A stretch of 63,604 nucleotides of DNA from NCBI GenBank assembly GCA_020248945.1, contig JADCGQ010000044.1, positions 1 to 63,604 of the forward strand, given 5' to 3'. Under the pieces are notes generated by a model, which worked only from the letters and a program-made list of their open reading frames with translations, did no database searches and had not been told where the DNA came from. The translations under genes were made by a program, and so were the position numbers. Positions 38,828 through 48,800 of this stretch are shown here, in pieces; within the stretch, counting starts at the first letter, position 1, and every line of letters starts with the position of its first letter. Source of the stretch: Rubrivivax sp. GTDB lineage: Bacteria > Pseudomonadota > Gammaproteobacteria > Burkholderiales > Burkholderiaceae_C.

Positions 38828-39535
38828 ATGCGCTGGCGCTTGCTGCGTCGTCGTCTGTCGGTGAGTGCACCGCGCATGATCGTGCGCAGCCACCTGCCGT
38901 GGCCGCTGCGCTGGGCGGCGCTGGCGGTGATGTTCGGCTTTTCGGCGGCCATCGCGCTGTGGGCCTTCGAGTTCGGCAAGGAGATCGCCGGCCTCGACCG
39001 CGGCGCCAAGGAAGAGCTGGCGCAGTTGCGCGAGGAACTGGCGACGCTGCGCGACCGCCACGGCCAGGCGCAGCAGGTCGCCAACACGGCCGACAGCCTG
39101 CTGAAGGCCGAGCGCGCCACGCAGGAACGGTTGGCGCAGCAGGTGCGCCAGCTCGAGATCGAGAAGCAGTCGCTGCAGGACGAACTGGGCTTCTTCCAGC
39201 GCCTGATTCCGGCCAGTGGCGAGGGCCTGCAGGTGCGGGGCCTCTCGGCCGAGGCGGTCAGCGACGGCCAGTTGCGCTACCAGATGCTGCTCGTGCACCA
39301 GGTCAAGGGCGAGGCCGAGTTCCGCGGCCGCTACGAGGTGCTGCTGAGCGGCCAGATGGAGGGTCGCCCGTGGCAGCAGCCCTTCAGCGGCGGCCCGAGG
39401 GCGTTGCAGTTGCGTCGTGTTACCAGGGTCACCGGCCTGATCGACCACCCGCCGGGCGCCGTGATAAAAACTCTTCAGGTCCGGGTGATCGACGCCCAAG
39501 GCGCCACCCGCGCCACGCAGACGGTGCGGCTGTAG
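38828..39535 (+). CDS. Single-pass membrane protein with coiled coil (DUF6776 type)
   Basis: A 235-residue inner-membrane protein of unknown function found beside rpsI and bactofilin genes in Burkholderiales. One membrane segment (WAALAVMFGFSAAIALWAFEF) follows a basic N-terminus. A coiled coil (KEELAQLREELATLRDRHGQ to QLEIEKQSLQDELGFF) and a C-terminal beta-rich domain follow. Start MRWRLLRRR. It likely scaffolds an envelope complex with the following bactofilin; this is inference from neighbourhood. Confidence 0.8.
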   Translation: MRWRLLRRRLSVSAPRMIVRSHLPWPLRWAALAVMFGFSAAIALWAFEFGKEIAGLDRGAKEELAQLREELATLRDRHGQAQQVANTADSLLKAERATQERLAQQVRQLEIEKQSLQDELGFFQRLIPASGEGLQVRGLSAEAVSDGQLRYQMLLVHQVKGEAEFRGRYEVLLSGQMEGRPWQQPFSGGPRALQLRRVTRVTGLIDHPPGAVIKTLQVRVIDAQGATRATQTVRL

Positions 39536-39564
39536 CCGCAGCGGCCAAGAACAAGGAGTACCCG

Positions 39565-39978
39565 ATGAGCTGGCTCGGCAAGAAGCGCGCACCTCCCATC
39601 CGCAGCCTGGTGGGCGAAGGCATGGTCGTCTCGGGTTCGCTGCGGTTCCGCGACGGGCTGCGCATCGATGGCCAGGTCACCGGCGACGTCATCGCCGAAG
39701 GCGAGGGCCGCAGCATCCTGGTCATCAGTGACAATGCCCGGGTCCACGGGAGGGTGTCGGCCAGCCATGTGATCATCAGCGGCGAGGTCCGGGGTCCGGT
39801 GCACAGCACCGAGATGCTCGAACTGCAGCCCAAGGCGCGTGTCACCGGTGTCGTGCGCTACGAACTGCTGGAGATGCACCCCGGGGCGCTGGTCGAGGGC
39901 GAACTGAAGCCCCTGAAGAGCGCCGAGAAGCCCGCCCTCAAGCTCGCGGCGTCCAACGACGCCCAGAGCCGGAACTGA
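39565..39978 (+). CDS. Bactofilin
   Basis: A 137-residue cytoskeletal protein that forms filaments through a right-handed beta-helix core. RFRDGLRIDGQVTGDVIAEG and VHGRVSASHVIISGEVRGPV are the core repeats. Disordered tails lie at both ends (SWLGKKRAPPIRS; SAEKPALKLAASNDAQSRN), as is usual. AAGGAG ribosome site. Cotranscribed with the membrane protein before it and probably erpA after it. Confidence 0.94.
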   Translation: MSWLGKKRAPPIRSLVGEGMVVSGSLRFRDGLRIDGQVTGDVIAEGEGRSILVISDNARVHGRVSASHVIISGEVRGPVHSTEMLELQPKARVTGVVRYELLEMHPGALVEGELKPLKSAEKPALKLAASNDAQSRN

Positions 39979-39996
39979 GCCGAAGAAGGAAACACC

Positions 39997-40371
39997 ATGA
40001 ACGCCGTCGCCGAAGCCCTGAACCCCGCCACCGACGAGCTGCCGGTGCCGCTGATCTTCACCGACAGCGCCGCTGCCAAGGTGGCCGATCTGGTGGCTGA
40101 AGAAGGCAACCCCGAGCTGAAGCTGCGCGTTTTTGTGCAGGGCGGCGGCTGCTCAGGCTTCCAGTACGGCTTCACCTTCGACGAGGTCATCAACGAAGAC
40201 GACACGCCGATGACGAAAAACGGCGTCACGCTGCTGATCGACGCGATGAGCCTGCAGTACCTGATGGGCGCCGAGATCGACTACAAGGAAGATCTGCAAG
40301 GCGCGCAGTTCGTCATCAAGAACCCGAACGCCACCACCACCTGCGGCTGCGGGTCGTCGTTCTCGGCCTGA
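39997..40371 (+). CDS. erpA: Iron-sulfur cluster insertion protein ErpA
   Basis: An A-type carrier of 124 residues that hands iron-sulfur clusters to target enzymes. The three cluster cysteines are present: Cys52 in [11 protein letters not shown], and Cys116 and Cys118 in TTCGCGSSF. Beyond it lies a small convergent gap with the palindrome GGCGCC-TTG-GGCGCC (40384-40398), which lacks a T-run and is a poor terminator. Confidence 0.97.
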   Translation: MNAVAEALNPATDELPVPLIFTDSAAAKVADLVAEEGNPELKLRVFVQGGGCSGFQYGFTFDEVINEDDTPMTKNGVTLLIDAMSLQYLMGAEIDYKEDLQGAQFVIKNPNATTTCGCGSSFSA

Positions 40372-40404
40372 GGCTGCAACCCCGGCGCCTTGGGCGCCAC
40401 TGCC

Positions 40405-41520
40405 CTAGCGCGCCGGGTACAAGGCGCCCAGCACCCGCGGCCCGGCCGCGCCGGTGACGGCGGGCAGGTTGCCCGGCTCTCGCCGCACCAGCGCGCGTGC
40501 CAGCCACGCAAAGGCCAGCGCCTCCACCTGATCGGGCGGCACGCCTTCGTCGGCACTCGAGACCACCGGCAGCCCCGACAGCGCCGCGAGCCGGCGCATC
40601 AGGCGCTCGTTGAACGCGCCGCCACCACACACCACCAGCCGCCGAGCCGCGGGCAGCTCACGCTGAAGCGCCTGCACGGCCGCGAGCGCGGTGAACTCGT
40701 TCAGCGTGGCCATCACGTCTCGAGGCTCTGCGCCCGGGTTGGCTGTGAGATGGGGCTGCAGCCAGGTCGCCGTGAAGAGATCTCGGCCGGTGCTCTTGGG
40801 CGGCGGCTTGGCCAGGAAAGGCTCAGCGAGCATGCGCGCCAGCAAAGGCGGCAGCACCTGCCCTTGTGCGGCCCAGCTGCCGCCAGCGTCGTAAGCCTGG
40901 CCCTGGTGTTGCAGCGCCCACGCGTCCATCAGCACGTTGCCTGGGCCGCAATCGAAGCCCCGCACCGTGCCATCGGCAGCCAGCAGCGAGAGGTTGGCGA
41001 TGCCGCCGATGTTGAGCACGGCCAGGTTTTCACCCGCGCGGCCGAAGCGCGCCGCATGAAACGCCGGCACCAGCGGCGCGCCCTGGCCGCCGGCGGCGAC
41101 ATCGCGGCTGCGGAAGTCGCAGGCCACGTCGATGCCGGTGAGCTCGGCCAGCAGCGCGCCGTTGCCCAGCTGCAGCGTGTAGCCGATGCCGTCGAACTCG
41201 CCCGGCCGGTGGCGCACGGTCTGCCCATGGGCGCCGAGGGCACGGACCGCCGCACGCGGGTGGCCGGTTTGGGCCAGCAGCGCGTTCACGGCATCGGCGT
41301 AGCACCGCATCAGCGCATTGGTGGCCAGGGCGGCCCGGTGCAGCTCGTCGGGGCCGCGGCTGTTGAGCGCCAGCAGCTCGGCGCGCAGCCCTGCATCGAA
41401 GTCGAGGTGAACGTGGCCGGCGCCCTGCAGCGCGCCTTTCGCATCGGCCAGCGCGAGCACGGCGTCGACCCCGTCGAGCGAGGTGCCCGACATCAGGCCG
41501 ATCCAGCCTTCACCGCCCAT
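40405..41520 (-). CDS. anmK: 1,6-anhydro-N-acetylmuramate kinase
   Basis: This 371-residue kinase phosphorylates and opens anhydro-MurNAc in peptidoglycan recycling. MSGTSLDGVDAVL at the N-terminus binds phosphate; GAHGQTVRHRP and NIGGIANLSLL are further signatures. Start MGGEGWIGLMSG. It follows a cell-wall peptidase on the same strand, 26 bases away, a sensible pairing of hydrolysis and recycling. Confidence 0.95.
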   Translation of the reverse strand: MGGEGWIGLMSGTSLDGVDAVLALADAKGALQGAGHVHLDFDAGLRAELLALNSRGPDELHRAALATNALMRCYADAVNALLAQTGHPRAAVRALGAHGQTVRHRPGEFDGIGYTLQLGNGALLAELTGIDVACDFRSRDVAAGGQGAPLVPAFHAARFGRAGENLAVLNIGGIANLSLLAADGTVRGFDCGPGNVLMDAWALQHQGQAYDAGGSWAAQGQVLPPLLARMLAEPFLAKPPPKSTGRDLFTATWLQPHLTANPGAEPRDVMATLNEFTALAAVQALQRELPAARRLVVCGGGAFNERLMRRLAALSGLPVVSSADEGVPPDQVEALAFAWLARALVRREPGNLPAVTGAAGPRVLGALYPAR

Positions 41521-41546
41521 CTTGTGCGCTGCGGCGCGCCAGGGTT

Positions 41547-42917
41547 TCAGCGTGCGGCGACGACCGGCGCACTCAGCGATTCGGCGAGTTCGAGCTTGGC
41601 GCGCACGCTGCGCACCACTTCTTCGAAGCGCGGCTTCGAGGCGCCGTCCAGCACCACCGCCTCCGAGGCCTTGGCCACGCGCAGCGGATCCTGGTGCGTG
41701 CCGTTGACGCGGAACTCGAAGTGCAGGTGCGGGCCGGTGCTCCAGCCCGTGCTGCCGACGGCGCCGATGCGCTGGCCCTGCTGCACGCGCGAGCCCTTGC
41801 GCACGTCCTGCCGGCTCAGGTGCGCGTACAGCGTGCCCTTGCCGTTGCCGTGGTCGATCTCGATCGTCTTGCCGTAGCCGTTCTGCCAGCCCGAGAAGCT
41901 GACGACGCCATCGGCCACCGTGCGCACGGGCGTGCCGGTGGGCGCCGCGTAGTCGACGCCCAGATGCTTGCGCCAGCGCTGCTGCAGCGGGTGAAAGCGC
42001 ATCGCAAATCCCGAGGTGATGCGCGAGAACTCCATCGGGCTGGCAAGGAAGCTGCGGCGCAGGCTGCGACCGTCGGCGCCGTAGTAGCCGGCACGGCCGT
42101 CGGCCCGCGTGAACCACACCGCGTGGTGGGAGCGGCCGCCGTTCACGAACTCGGCCGCGATGACCCGGCCCGCGCCTTCGTTCCAGGGCACGGGTTGACC
42201 GTCGGCGGTGAGCGATTCGTAGACCACGCTGAAGGTGTCGCCCTTGCGCAGTTCGCGGTGGAAGTCGATGTCGGTGGAGAAGATGTCGGCGATCTGGGCC
42301 GCGACGGCGTCGGGGATGCCGGCTTCGTCGGTGGCGCTGAACAACGTCGAGGTGATGGTGCCGCTGGCCAGGCGCTGCTCGGTGCCGTAGGCGGCGCTGG
42401 CGGTGCGGGCAGCCCAGCGGCCGTCGGCTGCCCGGTTCATGCTCAGGCGTGTGAAGTGCGTGCGCGTGCCGTCGGTGGCTTCGCTGGGCCAGCGGGCAAC
42501 CAGGCTTTCGAGGAAGCCTTCGACCGACAACTCCACCTGGACGAGGCGGCCGCCACGGCCGGACAGCAGCTTGCGGGCCTCGGGGTCGGCGCGCAGGAAA
42601 GCCGCGGCCTGGCCGTCGCGCACGCCCAGGCGCTGCAGCAGGGCCTCAGGGGTGTCGGTGCCGCGGGTGAGGTCACTGCGGGTGAGCGTGTGCGACTGCA
42701 CCGACAGCGCCTGCAGCTGTTGGGCAAGATCGGGCGGTGTGATCGACTCGGAGATCACGCGGCGCGGCAGTTCGGCGGCGTCCGGGGCCAGCGGGGCCAC
42801 GGCCACGGCCGTGATGCCGAAGCCGCAGAGCAACACCACGGCCGAGGCCACGAGCGATCCGCGGTGGCGGCGCACGAAGCCTTCGAGCTCGGCAGCGGGC
42901 AGTCGGGCAGGTGACAT
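41547..42917 (-). CDS. M23-family cell-wall metallopeptidase
   Basis: A 456-residue protein with an N-terminal membrane anchor (SLVASAVVLLCGFGITAVAV), a central OapA-like/double-psi region, and a C-terminal LytM (M23) domain. Zinc ligands are visible: HLGVDYAAPTGTPV (HxxxD) and GPHLHFEFRVNG (HxH). It therefore looks catalytically competent, of the MepM-type endopeptidases that cut cross-links to allow wall growth. Start MSPARLPAAELEG. Divergent from tyrS. Confidence 0.93.
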   Translation of the reverse strand: MSPARLPAAELEGFVRRHRGSLVASAVVLLCGFGITAVAVAPLAPDAAELPRRVISESITPPDLAQQLQALSVQSHTLTRSDLTRGTDTPEALLQRLGVRDGQAAAFLRADPEARKLLSGRGGRLVQVELSVEGFLESLVARWPSEATDGTRTHFTRLSMNRAADGRWAARTASAAYGTEQRLASGTITSTLFSATDEAGIPDAVAAQIADIFSTDIDFHRELRKGDTFSVVYESLTADGQPVPWNEGAGRVIAAEFVNGGRSHHAVWFTRADGRAGYYGADGRSLRRSFLASPMEFSRITSGFAMRFHPLQQRWRKHLGVDYAAPTGTPVRTVADGVVSFSGWQNGYGKTIEIDHGNGKGTLYAHLSRQDVRKGSRVQQGQRIGAVGSTGWSTGPHLHFEFRVNGTHQDPLRVAKASEAVVLDGASKPRFEEVVRSVRAKLELAESLSAPVVAAR

Positions 42918-43133
42918 CGGACGGTGGAATGGCGGCGAAGCAGGCCCGGTGCGGGCGACGAACACGGAACTCGATACCGGACGCGGCCGCGGGGGCTGCA
43001 AAGACCCGTCCACTAGAATTTGCTGCGGCGGTCGGGCGCGCTGCGCGCGTCGTCTGCCGCTCTCGTGAGCCGGAACTTTGAGTATACCGGCCGGGCCTTT
43101 GGCCACCGTTCAAGAAACCCCATCGGATACCTC

Positions 43134-44384
43134 ATGTCACAGCTCCTGGCGAGCGCGAGCCCGGCCGCGTCGTTCCCCGTCACCGACCGCGTGCGCGAAG
43201 CGCTGGCCGTGTCGCTGCGCGGCTGCGAAGAACTGCTGCCCGAGGCCGACTGGCTGAAGAAGCTGGCGCGCAGCGAGGCCACCGGCCAGCCGCTGCGCAT
43301 CAAGCTCGGCCTGGACCCGACCGCGCCCGACATCCATATCGGCCACACCGTGGTGCTGAACAAGATGCGGCAGCTGCAGGATCTGGGCCACACGGTGATA
43401 TTTCTCATCGGCGACTTCACGTCGATGATCGGTGACCCGTCCGGCCGCAACGCCACCCGCCCGCCGCTCACGCGCGAGCAGATCGAGGCCAACGCGCAGA
43501 CCTACTACCAGCAGGCCAGCCTGGTGCTCGACCCGGCGAAGACCGAGATCCGCTACAACAGCGAGTGGTCCGATGCGCTGGGCACGCGCGGCCTCATTCA
43601 GCTCTCGGCCAAGTACACGCTGGCGCGCTTGCTCGAGCGCGACGACTTCACCAAGCGCTACAAGGCCGGCACGCCGATCAGCATCCACGAGTTGCTCTAC
43701 CCGCTGATGCAGGGCTACGACTCGGTGGCGCTGAAGTCCGACCTCGAGCTCGGCGGCACCGACCAGAAGTTCAACCTGCTGGTCGGCCGTGCGCTGCAGC
43801 AGGAGTACGGGCAGGAGCCGCAGTGCATCCTGACGATGCCGCTGCTCGAGGGACTGGACGGCATCGAAAAGATGTCGAAGAGCAAGAACAACTACATCGG
43901 CATCACCGAGCCCGCCAACAGCATGTTCGCCAAGGTGCTGAGCATCTCGGACGACGCGATGTGGAAGTGGTTCACCTTGCTGAGCTTCCGCCCCGAGGCC
44001 GAGATCGCGGCGCTGAAGCGCGAGGTCGAGGCCGGCCGCAACCCGAAGGACGCGAAGGTGATGCTGGCCAAGGAGATCACCACGCGCTTCCATTCCGCAG
44101 CGGCGGCCGACGAGGCCGAGGCCGACTTCCAGCGCCGCGCCGCGGGTGGTGTTCCCGACGAGATCGCCGATGTGGCGCTGGCCGGCGCCCCCATGCCCAT
44201 CGGCGCGCTGCTCAAGGCCGCGGGCCTGGTGCCCAGCACCAGCGAAGGCCTGCGCATGGTGGAGCAGGGCGGCGTGCGCATCGACGGCGGCCTGGTGTCC
44301 GACAAGGGCCTGAAAGTGGCCGCCGGCACGGTGGTGGTGCAGGTGGGCAAGCGCAAGTTCGCGCGCGTCACGCTCTCCGCCTGA
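43134..44384 (+). CDS. tyrS: Tyrosyl-tRNA synthetase
   Basis: Charges tRNA-Tyr with tyrosine. The 416-residue chain has HIGH at 68-71 ([13 protein letters not shown]), KMSKS at 246-250, and a C-terminal S4 RNA-binding domain ([20 protein letters not shown]). The [11 protein letters not shown] form marks the TyrZ-like type. A TAGAAT box at 43014-43019 may be its -10; no good -35 is seen. Confidence 0.97.
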   Translation: MSQLLASASPAASFPVTDRVREALAVSLRGCEELLPEADWLKKLARSEATGQPLRIKLGLDPTAPDIHIGHTVVLNKMRQLQDLGHTVIFLIGDFTSMIGDPSGRNATRPPLTREQIEANAQTYYQQASLVLDPAKTEIRYNSEWSDALGTRGLIQLSAKYTLARLLERDDFTKRYKAGTPISIHELLYPLMQGYDSVALKSDLELGGTDQKFNLLVGRALQQEYGQEPQCILTMPLLEGLDGIEKMSKSKNNYIGITEPANSMFAKVLSISDDAMWKWFTLLSFRPEAEIAALKREVEAGRNPKDAKVMLAKEITTRFHSAAAADEAEADFQRRAAGGVPDEIADVALAGAPMPIGALLKAAGLVPSTSEGLRMVEQGGVRIDGGLVSDKGLKVAAGTVVVQVGKRKFARVTLSA

Positions 44385-44409
44385 GGCCCGGGTCCAGCGA
44401 CGGCCGCCC

Positions 44410-45300
44410 ATGCAGGTCGGCACCTACCTCAAGCTCTCGGTGGCGGTGGCCGTGGCCACCATCCTGATGAAGGGCGGCGCCTGGGCCGCCACCGGCAGCG
44501 TGAGCCTGCTGTCGGACGCGCTGGAGAGCCTGGTCAACCTGGCCGGCGCGATGTTCGCGCTGTGGATGGTGGCCATCGCCGCGCGCCCGCCCGACGAAGA
44601 GCACCCCTACGGCCACCACAAGGCCGAGTACTTCAGCAGCGGCTTCGAGGGTGTGCTCATCCTGGGCGCCGCCGCGGCCATCCTGTACGAGGCCGCGCAC
44701 CGCTTGTTCGACCCGCAGCCGGTGCAGGCCATCGGCCTGGGCATCACGCTGGCCGTGCTGAGCAGCGCGCTGAACTTCGGCCTGGCCTGGAGCATGCTGA
44801 AGAAGGCGCGCGAGGTTCACTCGATGGCGCTGGAAGCCGACGCGCGGCACCTGTTCACCGACGTCGTCACCAGCGCCGGCGTCGTGGCCGGGCTGGTGGG
44901 CGTGATGCTCACCGGCTGGCTGTGGCTCGACCCCGTGCTGGCCATGCTGGTGGCGCTGAACATCATCCGCGAGGGCTGGAGCCTCTTGCGGCGCTCGGCC
45001 GATGGCCTGCTCGACCAGGCCGTGGAGCCCGAGATGCAGCAGCGCATCGACGCCGTGCTGGCGCGCTACGCCCAGGCGCCGCTTCGCTTCGATCATCTGA
45101 CGACGCGCCGCGCCGGCAGCCGCCGCTTCGTCGACCTGCACCTGCACATGCCGGCCGAGTGGTCGCTGGCACAGGCCGCCGCGCTGCGCGGCGAGGTCGA
45201 GCAGGCGCTGATGGCCGCCGTGCCGGGCCTGCGCGCCACGATCCAGCTGCTGCCGCTGGATGTGGAAACCCACCAGGACGACGTGGAGGCCAAGGCGTGA
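44410..45300 (+). CDS. Cation diffusion facilitator (CDF) family transporter
   Basis: A 296-residue divalent-metal exporter with six membrane segments. [17 protein letters not shown] carries the first metal-site Asp; [14 protein letters not shown] is the FieF-type loop; a second site is in [15 protein letters not shown]. The cytosolic C-terminal domain has several His (DHLTT, HLHMP). Zn or Fe are likely, not decided. Overlaps dtd by four bases. Confidence 0.92.
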   Translation: MQVGTYLKLSVAVAVATILMKGGAWAATGSVSLLSDALESLVNLAGAMFALWMVAIAARPPDEEHPYGHHKAEYFSSGFEGVLILGAAAAILYEAAHRLFDPQPVQAIGLGITLAVLSSALNFGLAWSMLKKAREVHSMALEADARHLFTDVVTSAGVVAGLVGVMLTGWLWLDPVLAMLVALNIIREGWSLLRRSADGLLDQAVEPEMQQRIDAVLARYAQAPLRFDHLTTRRAGSRRFVDLHLHMPAEWSLAQAAALRGEVEQALMAAVPGLRATIQLLPLDVETHQDDVEAKA

Positions 45301-45737
45301 TCGCCCTCGTGCAGCGCGTGCGCGAGGCGCGTGTCGACGTGGCCGGCCGCGTGACGGGCGCCATCGGCCCGGGGCTGCTGGTCTTCGTCTGCGCCGAGCC
45401 GACCGACACCGAGGCCACGGCCGCGAGGCTGGTCGACAAGCTGGTGAAGCTGCGCATCTTTGCCGACGAGGCTGGCAAGATGAACCGCAGCGTGCAGGAC
45501 GTGGGCGGCGCCTTGCTGGTGGTGAGCCAGTTCACGCTGGCCGCCGATGTGAGCGGCGGCAACCGGCCCAGCTTAACCGGCGCTGCGCCGCCGGTGCTGG
45601 GCCGCGCGCTCTACGAGCGGGTGCTGGCGCTGGCGGCCGAGCGCCTGGGCGCGGTGCAGGCCGGCGAGTTTGGCGCCGACATGCACGTGCATCTGGTGAA
45701 CGACGGGCCGGTGACGATTCCGTTCACGCTGCGTTGA
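45297..45737 (+). CDS. dtd: D-aminoacyl-tRNA deacylase
   Basis: Removes D-amino acids (and glycine) from mischarged tRNA. 146 residues, GTG start overlapping the CDF stop. Family motifs SQFTLAAD near residue 78 and NDGPVTIPF near the C-terminus (cross-subunit Gly-Pro motif) are present. Confidence 0.96.
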   Translation: MIALVQRVREARVDVAGRVTGAIGPGLLVFVCAEPTDTEATAARLVDKLVKLRIFADEAGKMNRSVQDVGGALLVVSQFTLAADVSGGNRPSLTGAAPPVLGRALYERVLALAAERLGAVQAGEFGADMHVHLVNDGPVTIPFTLR

Positions 45738-45862
45738 GGCGCTGCCTCCCGCGTTCCAGGGGGTGACAGGCCCCGGCAGCCGGCCCGCATCACGCTCGCA
45801 TCACGCCTGGGGTGCGACAACCCGCCCGCAAGGCGCGAACGGTCGCGCCGGAAGGGCCCGCC

Positions 45863-48800
45863 ATGATCCGCCTCCCCCGACATCTCCGCCGCCAGCACCT
45901 GCTGGCCGCAGCCACGCTGCTGGTGCTGGTGCCCTGGGTGCCCCAGGGCACCGCGCTGGCCCAGGCCGGCAACCAGTGGGTCAACTGGACATCCGGCGGC
46001 CCCGGTGGCGCGAGCGGGACGATGGCGCTGCCCACCGGCGGCAGCGTGGGTGTGACGTTCTCGGGCGCGGTCACGAACGTCATCACCGACAACTTCGCCG
46101 AGCCGTACTGGGGCCCCGCCGGCACCTACTCGGGCAGCGGCATCAGCACGCCGCCGCCCAACCGCGACGGCATCTTCGTCGCCGGCGGCGCGGGTAGCGG
46201 CACCTACACCATCAGCTTCGCCGAGGCCGTGAACGACCCCGTGCTGGCGATCGCTTCGCTGGGCCTGACGACCGCCGACCGTAGCGTGAACATCCAGAGT
46301 TCGATGCGCTTCGACCAGCCGTTCGAGGTCTTGTCCAACGGCCCGAACTACTACGCCGGCGGCCAGTACACCAACTTCATCAGCGTGCCCGGCACGCCCA
46401 ACATCCTGTACGGCACAGAGTCCAGCGGCGTGATCCGCTTCCGCGGCAGCTTCACGCAGATCACCTGGACCTCGCCGGATGCGGAGCTCGACGAGTTCGG
46501 CACCGTGGTCGGCACCTACCTCTTCACGCTGGGTGCGGTGCCCTGCGGCGAGTACCGGCTGGAGCCCCTGACCGCCAATGCCCAGGTACGGCTGGGTTGC
46601 ACGGCCTACACCCGCGGCGGCGCCTTCGACCAGCAGTTCCAGCTCGATGTGAATGGCACGCTGCGTGCCGAAACCTTCTACACGCTGGCCGGCACGCAGA
46701 ACGTGGCGACCAGCGGGCGCACGACGCTGCAGCAGGGCGGCCTTATCGCACCCACCGCTGCGCTGGAAGTGAACGGCCGGCTCGACAACCTGACGGCGCT
46801 TGAGGTTGCCGGCCGGCTGCGCACGCACGGCGGCAGCACCTGGGGCTCCGCCGGCCTGGTGGTGCAACCGATGGCCGACGTGGTGGTGGGCGGCGTGGCC
46901 ACGCTGTACGGCGCCACCTCGGTGAACGGCCTGCTCAAGGTGGCCGCCGGCGGCAACGCGACGACGCTGACCCCGCTGCTGGTGGGCGGCACCGGCGCGC
47001 AGCTGGACGTGCAGGCCGGCGGCCGGCTGCAGGCGGTGGCCGGCCTCACGGCCAACAGCGGTGCGCGGCTCGTGGTGGGCGGCGAGCTCATCGTCAGCAA
47101 CAGCCTGGAGCTCTCGGGCGCGGCGCTCGAGGTGCAGGCCGGCGGCAGCCTGTCGAGCCGGGCGGATGGCAACCTGCTGGCCACGGTTGTGAACGCCGGC
47201 ACGATGTCGTTCGAGGCGGGCGTGCTGCAGATGAGCGCAGGCAGCCTGAACAACGGCGGGCAGTTCAACATCAGCGGCGCCCAGGTGGTGCTGCAGGGCG
47301 GCGTGGTGGCGCAGAACCTCACACCCGGGCGCCTGGTGCTCTCGGGCTCGGGCGCGCTGGGGCTCAGCGGCGCGTCGCTCACCAACCAGGGGCTGATCGA
47401 CGCCCAGGACGCGTCGCGCCTGGCGTTCCAGACGGCCACGGTGCTGAACGCCGGCACGCTGCAGACGGGCGCGGCCACCGAGCTCAACATGATTGGCGGC
47501 ACGCTGGACAACAGCGGCACCATGCGCGTGAGCGGCTACTTCTTCAACAACGGCGTCGTCACCAACAACGGGCAGATGGTGTTCCGCATGGACAACGCGG
47601 AAGCCTCGCCCTTCAACGCGGGCAGCCTCGTCAACAACGGCACCCTCATCATCGACAACACGGTTCTGGGGCCGAGCTTCACCAATGGCGGCATCCTGCG
47701 CAACCAGGGCCAGTTCACGATCGAGGACGGTACCGGTTTCGACAACGCGGGCTCGCTGTTCAACAACGGCACCCTCACCGTCAACGGCATCGCTTCGATC
47801 AGTGGCGGCTCCCTCGTGCAGAGCCCCAGTGGCCGCCTGGTGGTGAACGGCCGGCTCAGCACCGAGGGCGGGCTGACGCTGGATGCCGGCAGCATCGGTG
47901 GCAGCGGCGTGATCGAGGGCGCGCTGGTGCTCGCTGCCGGCGCCTCGGCGCTGCCTGGCACCTCGCCGGGTACGCTGACGGTGCTGGGCGCGGTCGAGAT
48001 CCGCGACGGCGCCCGGCTGGAGCTGGAGGTGGGCCGCTCGGGCGCGCACGACCAGCTGCGGGCCGACAGCCTGTTCGTGAGCGACGGCGGCGTCGTGGCG
48101 CTGAGCTTCATCGACGGTCTGGCCCCCGATCTGGACCAGACCTTCGAGGTGCTGCAGGTGGCTCCTGGCGGCACCGCGGCGCTGCGCCTGGACACGCTGC
48201 AGGGCTTGCCTGCGGGCCTGCGCGCCGACGGCTACACCCGCGACAGCGCCAGCGGCAACACATTGGGCCTGGCCTTTGCACCCGTCGGCGCCACGGCGGT
48301 GCAGCCCTTCGAGACCGCGGGTGAGTTCGGCCTGTGGATCGAGGCGGGCCAGCAGCGCTACGCCGATGGCGCGCTGGGCAGCCTGACCGGGCCGCTGCAA
48401 GTGGACGGCACGCTGGGCCTGCGACGCGACACGCGCTTCGTCATCAATGAAGGCTGGGTGGCAGCCGGGGGTCGGCTGCTCACCAGTGCGGAACAGTTCG
48501 AGCACACCGGGCGCCTCACGGTGGCCGGCGAGTTCGTGCAGCGCGGCCAGACGGTGGCCGGTGCGGTGGCGGTGGAGACCGGCGGCCGCTGGAGCAACAC
48601 CGGCTCCTTCACCCTCGGCCACCCCGAGCCCACCGCGCTGCCGGTGTTCCGCAACGCCGGCGAGGTCAGTCACACTGGCGGGCACTGGCGCAACCAGGCG
48701 GCCGGCGGCGAGCGGCCGCTGATCGACAACACCGCCGGCGGCCGCTTCGACATCGCCGCGGGCATGTCGGGCGCGGTGGACGTGCGCAACGCGGGACGCT

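Noticed and set aside
40384..40398. GGCGCC-TTG-GGCGCC as terminator between erpA and anmK
   Set aside because: The hairpin is perfect but has no T-run on either strand; such GC palindromes are frequent by chance here.
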